From contig DAOVRJ010000005.1 of assembly GCA_030628225.1 (NCBI GenBank), positions 1-21,924 of the forward strand: a stretch of DNA of 21,924 nucleotides, read 5' to 3'. How positions within the stretch are numbered: the first letter of the stretch is position 1; every line of letters starts with the position of its first letter. This DNA is from Candidatus Zixiibacteriota bacterium. GTDB lineage: Bacteria > SM23-81. Shown here in pieces: positions 16,496 to 21,924 of the stretch. Under the pieces are notes generated by a model that searched no databases, was not told where the DNA came from, and was given only the letters and a program-made list of their open reading frames with translations. The translations under genes were made by a program, and so were the position numbers.

Positions 16496-17539
16496 CTATC
16501 TCATGGTCAGGGCCATAACCGCCTTTTGAACGTGCAAGCGGTTCTCCGCCTCGTCGAAGACCACCGACCGGGGGCCATCGATGACCTCGTCGGTGACCTC
16601 AAAACCCCGGTCACAGGGCAGACAGTGCATGTAGACGGCTCCCGGCTTGCACAGATCCATTTTAACCTGATTGCAGATCCAATCTTTGTGCTCGTTGAAC
16701 AACCTCTCCGTCTTCTCCATCTCCAGCCTGGCCGAATTTGGCGGGATGTTCTCCAGACTGGTCCAGGATTTTGGATAGACCACATCGGCGCCGCGAAAAG
16801 CCTCCTGCATATCGTTGGATATCTGGAAAGAACCACCGGAATTCTCCGCATTGACCTGGCAGGCTTTGATCACCTCGGGGTCCAGCTCCAGCCCTTTGGG
16901 GTGGGCCAGGACCACCTCCATGCCCATCTTGGTGGCACCGATGATGGCACTCTGCGGCACGCTCAGAGGCTTCTCCACGCTGGGCGAGTAAGCCCAACTC
17001 ATCACGAACCGCCGGCCGGCAAACCCGCCCAGCTTCTCCTTAACGGTCAGCAGATCTGCCAGAGCCTGACAGGGGTGGTATTTATCGCACTCCATGTTTA
17101 TGATGGGAATATCTGCCCAGCGGGCGAACTCGTTGACGATCTCGTTGGCTTTCCCATAAACCCATCCAACGGGATTCCCGTACATTCTGATGGCGATGGC
17201 GTGACCCATGCGAGATAAAGTACGGGCCACGTCCGATACCCTCTCTGTGGAGTAGGCCTGCTCGTCCCCCTTCAGCGCCGGTGTATAAATCTTACCGGGG
17301 GACAGGAAGTGGGCATGGCCGCCCAGCTGGGTCATGCCAGCCTCGAAGCTGTTGCGGGTACGCAACGACTGATTGTAAAAGATCATGAACAGACTCTTAT
17401 CGGAGAGCAGATGATGGGACTCGCCGGTGACGAACTTGCGCTTCAAATCCAGGGCTATGTCCAAGAGGGTATCGATCTCCTCCCGTGAGTAGTTCAGGAG
17501 GGTGATGTAGTCCCTTCCGCGGAAGGTGTTGGTTTTCAT
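16496..17539 (-). CDS. YgeW-like knotted carbamoyltransferase
   Basis: This 347-residue enzyme carries SLRTR (58-62), HPCQ (155-158) and HCLPCDRG (305-312), the complete carbamoyltransferase signature. The segment WAYSPSVEKPLSVPQ at 182-196 matches the proline-rich knot loop of E. coli YgeW (WAYSPSYGKPLSVPQ as I recall it), so the assignment to the knotted catabolic branch is good. YPKSW at 255-259 is also shared. YgeW is thought to run in the degradative direction, giving carbamoyl phosphate from a ureido compound. The ATG at 17539 has a perfect AAGGAGGTAA eight bases upstream, stronger than its neighbours. The 111-base gap before it holds a small hairpin, so it may be expressed at a different level from the genes upstream. 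The diverged paralogue follows at once. Confidence 0.9.
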   Translation of the reverse strand: MKTNTFRGRDYITLLNYSREEIDTLLDIALDLKRKFVTGESHHLLSDKSLFMIFYNQSLRTRNSFEAGMTQLGGHAHFLSPGKIYTPALKGDEQAYSTERVSDVARTLSRMGHAIAIRMYGNPVGWVYGKANEIVNEFARWADIPIINMECDKYHPCQALADLLTVKEKLGGFAGRRFVMSWAYSPSVEKPLSVPQSAIIGATKMGMEVVLAHPKGLELDPEVIKACQVNAENSGGSFQISNDMQEAFRGADVVYPKSWTSLENIPPNSARLEMEKTERLFNEHKDWICNQVKMDLCKPGAVYMHCLPCDRGFEVTDEVIDGPRSVVFDEAENRLHVQKAVMALTMR

Positions 17540-17572
17540 GTAGCATTACCTCCTTGAGAAACGAACAGAAAT

Positions 17573-17591
17573 GGAGATTCTATCTATCTCC
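17573..17591 (-). other. small hairpin upstream of the first carbamoyltransferase gene
   Basis: GGAGAT and ATCTCC, six bases each, flank a seven-base loop on the minus strand, followed by the pyrimidine-rich ATTTCTGTT. It lies in the 111-base gap after the cysteine-synthase-like gene and about 33 bases before the ATG at 17539. It could be a weak partial terminator or an RNA-processing site. Confidence 0.3.
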
Positions 17592-17650
17592 GAAAACGAA
17601 TAAGAACCGGCGGGCAGACAACGGGCCGTGTCCGAAGAAACCGATCGCTC

Positions 17651-18697
17651 TCACTCGATGATCTCCCACCCGCTCTGATATTCATCCAGCTGATCAATAG
17701 TATATTGGTCCATGGGGTGGTCTCGCTCGGGGATCTCCACTTCCTTGGGCTCCCCGCAGAGCTCCGTGGAGAAATATCGCTGCCCCGTGTCGTTTATCAT
17801 GGTAACGATGTTCTTCAACTCCGGGTGCCTCGCGGCCAGCTTGATAGCGGCGACCACATTGCTCCCCGAGGAAATACCGCAGAAGACCCCCTCCTCCAGA
17901 GCCAGCCGCTGTCCCATCTGGATGGCCTTCCGGGAAGTGGTGGTGATGATCCCATCCAGGAGACTCAGATCCAGGTTGAAGGGCACAAATCCATCCCCGA
18001 TCCCCTCGATCTTGTGCGACCCCCACTCCCTCCTGGAGAGCATGGGCGCCTCGGTGGGCTCAACGGCGAAAAGCTTCACCCGGGCATTCTGCTCCCGAAG
18101 ATAGCGGCCCACGCCAGTGATGGTCCCGCCGGTCCCCTGGGTGGCTACGAAGGCGTCCACCTGTCCCCCTGTCTGCTCCCAGATCTCCGGACCGGTAGTT
18201 TTATAATGGGCTCCGATGTTGTCGGCATTGCCGTACTGGTCCGGTTCCCAGTACTTGCCCGGATTGGCTACCTTGATCTCGGCTGTCTTGGCAATACACA
18301 GGTCCACGTCCGACTCAGCTCCAGGCGTGAAGATGATATCTGCCCCGTAGGCCCGCATGATCTTCATCCGCTCCTCGCTCATCCCATCGGGCATCACAAT
18401 GGTCACCTTGTAACCCAGCATCTTGCCCACAAAGGAACAGGCGATGCCGGCATTGCCGGTAGAGGTCTCGATAATCTCCATGCCCGGCTTCAGGTCGCCC
18501 TTCTCGATAGCCTGGGTGATCATCTCGTAGAAGATGCGGTCTTTCAGGCTGCCAGTGGGGCTGAACCACTCGATCTTCCCCAGAATATGAGACTCAAGTC
18601 CCTGGGTGACTTTGTTGAAGCGCAGCAGCGGCGTTCTGCCGATGGCTTCGAACATATTGTTAGCGATGTTCTTATTGGCATCCCACTTTACTTCCAT
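17651..18697 (-). CDS. cysteine-synthase-like PLP enzyme (CysK/CBS family)
   Basis: This 348-residue fold-type II PLP enzyme has Lys52 in PTGSLKDRIF as the Schiff-base lysine. TQGTGGTITGVGRYL (186-200) is the phosphate-binding loop, and SSGSN (276-280) contacts the pyridine ring. QYGNADNIGAHYKTTGPEIW is also strongly family-like. The substrate loop, TSGNTG in cysteine synthases, reads STGNAG (79-84). That replaces the Thr that helps hold the substrate carboxylate, so O-acetylserine may not be the substrate. The ATG at 18697 has AAGGAGAG upstream and follows ssnA by 17 bases. It occupies the kind of position that ygeX (diaminopropionate ammonia-lyase, same fold) has in E. coli. I therefore infer a beta-elimination or replacement on a purine-derived amino acid. 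True cysteine or cystathionine synthesis remains possible. Confidence 0.85.
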   Translation of the reverse strand: MEVKWDANKNIANNMFEAIGRTPLLRFNKVTQGLESHILGKIEWFSPTGSLKDRIFYEMITQAIEKGDLKPGMEIIETSTGNAGIACSFVGKMLGYKVTIVMPDGMSEERMKIMRAYGADIIFTPGAESDVDLCIAKTAEIKVANPGKYWEPDQYGNADNIGAHYKTTGPEIWEQTGGQVDAFVATQGTGGTITGVGRYLREQNARVKLFAVEPTEAPMLSRREWGSHKIEGIGDGFVPFNLDLSLLDGIITTTSRKAIQMGQRLALEEGVFCGISSGSNVVAAIKLAARHPELKNIVTMINDTGQRYFSTELCGEPKEVEIPERDHPMDQYTIDQLDEYQSGWEIIE

Positions 18698-18714
18698 AAA
18701 GTTCTCTCCTTCCC

Positions 18715-20061
18715 TTAAAATCTTTCCCATAATTTTCCGGCCAGCTCTCGGGCCCGTGCAGCCACATCTTCCTCGTTCAAGCACAATAACTGGCCATCTC
18801 GCATGAGTATCTTTCCATTCACAATGGTGGTCTGCACCCGGGCTCCGCCGATGCCAAAGAGCAGATGTCCCAGAAAAGTTTCCGACCGCAACGGTGTGGG
18901 CGGGAAATAGTCCAAGAAAATCAGGTCGGCGGCTGCACCGGGCCGTATGATCCCCAGGGAACTGTTGAAAAATAACGCTGCAATCTCCCTGTTGTTCTGA
19001 AAAGCCATCTGCTGCACCTCGGCATAGCCCACCCGGGGATCCCGGTGAGATAGCTTGTGCAGAATGTTGGCCGTCCTGATCTCGTCGAACATATTGGCGG
19101 TAAAACCATCGGAGCCCAACCCCACACGCACTCCCTGCCCCATCATCTCTAAAACCGGGGCCACACCTACCCCGTTGTTGCAGTTAGACTGGGGATTGTG
19201 CACCACATTGGCGCCCATCTTTCGGAGAATCTCCATGTCATCATCGTCCACATGCACACAGTGAATGGCCAGAGTCTGCGGCCCCAGAACATCTATGTCG
19301 GCCAGGCGTTGCACCGTCGACTTACCATATTTCTGTTGCGCATCCCGGACATCGGCGGCGTCCTCGGCCACATGGAGGTGAAAACCCACACCTAAATCCC
19401 CGGCCAGCTTAACGCATTGCTTGAGGGTCTTATCTGAGAGAGTAAAGGAGGCGTGCAGCCCAAAGCTGGCCGCCAACATGGGATTCTTCTCTGCCTGACA
19501 TCTGCGAATGAATCGGCAATTCTCGCCAATGCCGGCCTCGGCCTCTTGCGGACCGCCCCGGTCGGAGACCTCGTAGCACAGACAGCCGCGCAGACCGGTC
19601 TGCTCCATGGCATCGGCGATGAGATCCAGGCTGCCCGGTATGTTCCCCGGGCTGGCGTGATGATCGATGATGGTTGTGGTACCGTGCCGTATGCATGAAA
19701 TAAGTGCCACCAGGGCGCTGTAGAAAATATCATCCTCGTCGAGAGCCCTGTCCAGACGCCACCACAACCGCTCCAATATCTGCACGAAGTTGGCCGGTGG
19801 CTCGTCCTTCAGGGCCATCCCCCGGGCCAGAGTGCTGTACAGATGCATGTGGGCGTTGATCAAACCAGGCATGACCAACTGACCCCCGGCATCCAGGATC
19901 TGCTCCGTCGGGTGGCGTCCAATGAGCTTCTGGGTGGGCCCTACCTCGACGATGAGGCCGTCTCTGATGAGCAGGGCCCCGTCCGGGATGATCTGGCCGG
20001 ATTCATCCAGGGTTACCAGGCTGGCATGGGTAATCAACAACTGCTTCGCTAGTTCTTTCAT
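18715..20061 (-). CDS. ssnA: SsnA-like amidohydrolase / aminohydrolase
   Basis: This 448-residue metal-dependent hydrolase of the amidohydrolase superfamily has HMH (His71, His73), HLHVAE (His228, His230, Glu233), His267 in AIHCVH, and GSDG with Asp318. These are the metal and catalytic residues of deaminase-type members. LWWRLDRALDE (99-109) and IDHHASP (132-138) match the E. coli SsnA signature as I remember it, as does the length. The start is the ATG at 20061 with GAGG five bases upstream; longer frames to 20178 lack support and overlap preA. It follows the PreA-like gene by 20 bases. In E. coli ssnA lies beside ygfK, the same pairing. It probably deaminates or hydrolyses a purine-derived ring; guanine deaminase and methylthioadenosine deaminase are related alternatives. 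Confidence 0.9.
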   Translation of the reverse strand: MKELAKQLLITHASLVTLDESGQIIPDGALLIRDGLIVEVGPTQKLIGRHPTEQILDAGGQLVMPGLINAHMHLYSTLARGMALKDEPPANFVQILERLWWRLDRALDEDDIFYSALVALISCIRHGTTTIIDHHASPGNIPGSLDLIADAMEQTGLRGCLCYEVSDRGGPQEAEAGIGENCRFIRRCQAEKNPMLAASFGLHASFTLSDKTLKQCVKLAGDLGVGFHLHVAEDAADVRDAQQKYGKSTVQRLADIDVLGPQTLAIHCVHVDDDDMEILRKMGANVVHNPQSNCNNGVGVAPVLEMMGQGVRVGLGSDGFTANMFDEIRTANILHKLSHRDPRVGYAEVQQMAFQNNREIAALFFNSSLGIIRPGAAADLIFLDYFPPTPLRSETFLGHLLFGIGGARVQTTIVNGKILMRDGQLLCLNEEDVAARARELAGKLWERF

Positions 20062-20081
20062 CTGTCCTCTTCCTTTTGATC

Positions 20082-21311
20082 TTATCCGGACTTCCCATTG
20101 TCTGTGGCCAGCACTTCCTCCATGTACAGACAGCCGGGCACAGGACAAACGGCCAGGCAGAGACCGCACCCCACGCATTTCTCCTCATCCATCTGGGGCA
20201 ACCTATTCTCGTCCAACTCAATAGCCTGATGCCCCCCGTCGCGGCAGGCCAGGTAGCAGAGGTCGTCCTTGACGCACAGCTCGGAGCGTATCCGGCTGAT
20301 CACCTTTTTCTCTCGGGAAAGATCGCCGTGGCCGGTGATGAAGGGCAGCGACTTTCCCACCAGTTCCTCCGCTGACCGCATCCCCTTGTGCCGCAGATAG
20401 CGCTCCAGACCATCTTTGAGATCTTCGATAATTCGAAAACCATAATGCATGGGGGCAGTGCAGAACTGGACCGTGCGTGCGCCCACCAGCATGAACTCCG
20501 CGGCATCCCGCCAGTCGGCGGCCCCGCCCGTTCCGGTAATGGAAATCTGAACACTCCGGGAGATCTCGGCGATGACCCGCAGGGTAATCGGCTTTATGGC
20601 CGGACCGGACAGACCGCTGTATGTGGATTTGCCCGCCACCTGGGGGTAGGGCACGAAGGTCTCCAGATCCAGACCCATGAGGGCCGGGATGGTGTTGGAG
20701 GCGCAGATACCGTCGGCTCCCCCATCTCTGGCGGCCTGGGCCACCTCCACGATATCGGCCACCTGGGGGGTGATCTTAATCACCACCGGTGTTGAGCCCG
20801 CCCCCTCCTTCACCCAGGCGGTCACCTCTCGGACCAGCCCGGGATCCTGACCCAGCATAAAACCTGGCTTAGCACCCAGGGTCCCCTGCGGACAGGAGAA
20901 ACTGCACTCGATGATATCAGCCCCGGCAGCGCTGAGCCGACGGGCCACCCCAATCCAGTCCTCCTTGGTAGCCGCCATCATGCTGGTCACCACCACCTTC
21001 TGGGGAAATTCTTCCTTCAGAGCGCGGACCCGCTCCTCGATCTCATCGACATGGTGCTGGGATATTAGGTCGATGTTGCCCAACCCAAAAACCCTCCTGC
21101 CCTCATGTTCCAGACCCACGATCATGGGATAAGCCAGGTCTACAGTAGTTTCCTCCACGGATGTCGTTTTTAGCACTGCTCCGGCCCATCCGGCCTGAAA
21201 AGCCCTGCGGACCATCTCCAGATCATCGGTACATGGAGAAGCAGCCAGGATGAAAGGGCTGTCGAAGACGAGACCACAAAAACTGGTGCTGAGATCAGCG
21301 GGTTGTGACAT
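20082..21311 (-). CDS. PreA-like / dihydropyrimidine-dehydrogenase-type flavin and Fe-S subunit
   Basis: This 409-residue protein has an FMN barrel like dihydroorotate and dihydropyrimidine dehydrogenases, then a C-terminal ferredoxin domain. Recalled pig/human DPD positions map well: Asn609 to Asn79 (GNIDLIS), Cys671 to Cys140 (FSCPQG), Lys709 to Lys179, and Asn736-Thr737 to Asn206-Thr207. Substrate-binding Asn668 is Ser137 here, so the pocket differs. The ferredoxin part has Cys379, Cys382, Cys385 and Cys356 for one cluster. The other has Cys346, Asp349, Cys352 and Cys389, with Asp replacing one Cys. The start ATG at 21311 has GAGGGA upstream. The GltD-like partner ends 37 bases before it, giving a PreT-PreA type pair; E. 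coli YgfK combines related parts in one chain. The substrate is probably a purine-derived ring rather than uracil. Confidence 0.85.
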   Translation of the reverse strand: MSQPADLSTSFCGLVFDSPFILAASPCTDDLEMVRRAFQAGWAGAVLKTTSVEETTVDLAYPMIVGLEHEGRRVFGLGNIDLISQHHVDEIEERVRALKEEFPQKVVVTSMMAATKEDWIGVARRLSAAGADIIECSFSCPQGTLGAKPGFMLGQDPGLVREVTAWVKEGAGSTPVVIKITPQVADIVEVAQAARDGGADGICASNTIPALMGLDLETFVPYPQVAGKSTYSGLSGPAIKPITLRVIAEISRSVQISITGTGGAADWRDAAEFMLVGARTVQFCTAPMHYGFRIIEDLKDGLERYLRHKGMRSAEELVGKSLPFITGHGDLSREKKVISRIRSELCVKDDLCYLACRDGGHQAIELDENRLPQMDEEKCVGCGLCLAVCPVPGCLYMEEVLATDNGKSG

Positions 21312-21348
21312 GGAAAATTCCCTCTGTCGGCGCCCGAAGACGCATGAG

Positions 21349-21924
21349 TTAACGGTGTTCCTGCAGATATTTATGAATACCTCGAGCCCCCCTCTTCCCC
21401 TCACCCACCGCCTGCACCACGGTCGACCCTCCATTTACCGCATCGCCGCCGGCAAAGATCTGCGGGTTGGAAGTCTGGCCGTTCTCCTGGTCTGCGATAA
21501 TCAGGCCGCCAGGCGAGATGTCCAGGGAGAACGACCTGGCCAGGGATGCATCCGGCCTCTGGCCGATGGCCTCCACCACGCTGTCGACGCGAAGCTTAAA
21601 CTCAGTTCCGGCCACAGAAACGGCATTTTCGGGCGTAAAAAGACCGGGTTTCTTCCAGCTGATGCCCACCCCCTCCAAACCCACCACCTTACCCTGGCCG
21701 TTTCCCAGAATGCACAAGGGCCGGCACCGGGTATGCAGCTCCACTCCCTGATCCAGGGCAAAGCGAATTTCCGAGGGAAAGGCGGGCATCTCCCGGGGAC
21801 CCTCCAGACAGACTATCTCCACCTTGTGGGCACCCAGCTTCAGAGCACTGCAGGCCACATCTATAGCCACATTTCCGCCGCCTATAACTGCTACTCTGCG
21901 GCCCAACTGGGCAGAAAGTTCCTC
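21349..21924 (-). CDS. GltD/PreT-like NAD(P)H:FAD oxidoreductase (C-terminal part)
   Basis: The frame is open to the right edge, so only the last 191 residues are seen and the start lies outside. VAVIGGGNVAIDVACSALKL is the nucleotide-binding Rossmann motif. AIGQRPD and IFAGGDAVNGGSTVVQAVGE form the flavin-contact region of glutamate-synthase-small-subunit-like proteins. In PreT and the N-terminal half of dihydropyrimidine dehydrogenase this module takes electrons from NAD(P)H and sends them through Fe-S clusters to the PreA part. The PreA-like gene is next, 37 bases on, so a two-protein complex is the natural reading. The N-terminal Fe-S ligands, which in this family can include a non-Cys residue, cannot be examined here. 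GltD of glutamate synthase is the alternative but lacks a large-subunit neighbour in view. Confidence 0.85.
   Translation of the reverse strand, partial: EELSAQLGRRVAVIGGGNVAIDVACSALKLGAHKVEIVCLEGPREMPAFPSEIRFALDQGVELHTRCRPLCILGNGQGKVVGLEGVGISWKKPGLFTPENAVSVAGTEFKLRVDSVVEAIGQRPDASLARSFSLDISPGGLIIADQENGQTSNPQIFAGGDAVNGGSTVVQAVGEGKRGARGIHKYLQEHR

Noticed and set aside
14513-17539. Arginine deiminase (arc) operon
   Set aside because: No arcA-like gene is present. The transferases are of the YgeW type and the flanking genes are purine-related.
17705-18718. A 337-codon plus-strand frame opposite the cysteine-synthase-like gene, and similar long frames opposite galT and ygeW-like genes
   Set aside because: They are shadows of minus-strand genes with complete catalytic motifs. 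GC-rich codon bias keeps the opposite frame open.
20860-20890. Apparent loss of the catalytic Cys in the PreA-like protein (Leu153 where human DPD has a Cys in LACGQDP)
   Set aside because: Counting from Asn736 shows that human Cys is residue 684, not the acid Cys671. Cys671 aligns with Cys140 in FSCPQG, which is present.

Overview
The window holds 18 protein-coding genes, all read from the minus strand, in three blocks. I see no tRNA, rRNA, CRISPR array, insertion sequence or phage gene, and no gene-free stretch longer than about 160 bases. The DNA is moderately GC-rich. Shine-Dalgarno sites are mostly strong (AGGAGG type), and gene ends often touch or overlap (ATGA, GTGA, TGATG). An AsmA/TamB-like envelope protein points to a two-membrane bacterium. 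Molybdenum-hydroxylase subunits, carbamate kinase and iron-sulfur oxidoreductases point to anaerobic or fermentative life. I cannot name the taxon from sequence alone.

Block 1 (21924 down to 8854) is a catabolic operon. It resembles the E. coli xdh-yge-ygf-ssnA purine region but is rearranged. In transcription order it encodes: the end of a GltD/PreT-like flavoprotein; a PreA/dihydropyrimidine-dehydrogenase-like subunit; an SsnA amidohydrolase; a cysteine-synthase-like PLP enzyme; two tandem YgeW-like carbamoyltransferases; carbamate kinase; a zinc-ribbon threonine-synthase-like PLP enzyme; the 2Fe-2S subunit of a molybdenum hydroxylase; an AzgA-type purine permease; a MocA-like cofactor nucleotidyltransferase; a shrunken DUF885 remnant; the FAD subunit of the hydroxylase; a hotdog thioesterase; and a cupin. 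A coherent reading is purine uptake, ring oxidation and reduction, hydrolytic opening, transfer of ureido carbamoyl groups to phosphate, ATP formation by carbamate kinase, and PLP-dependent deamination of the remaining amino acid. The hydroxylase's large molybdopterin subunit is not in the window.

Block 2 (8699 down to 3468) is a housekeeping operon: purD, a LysM/M23 peptidase, galT and glgA, closed by a clear intrinsic terminator at 3468-3503.

Block 3 (3371 down to 1) holds an LD-carboxypeptidase gene, a hairpin, and the N-terminal 755 codons of the AsmA/TamB-like protein, which runs off the left edge.

The most interesting points are: the pair of diverged carbamoyltransferases beside one carbamate kinase (possible stepwise removal of two carbamoyl groups from a diureido intermediate); the PreA-like protein with an Asp in place of an iron-sulfur Cys and a changed substrate-pocket Asn; two unlike PLP enzymes where E. 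coli has YgeX; and an in-frame internally deleted DUF885 gene coupled to the FAD-subunit gene.
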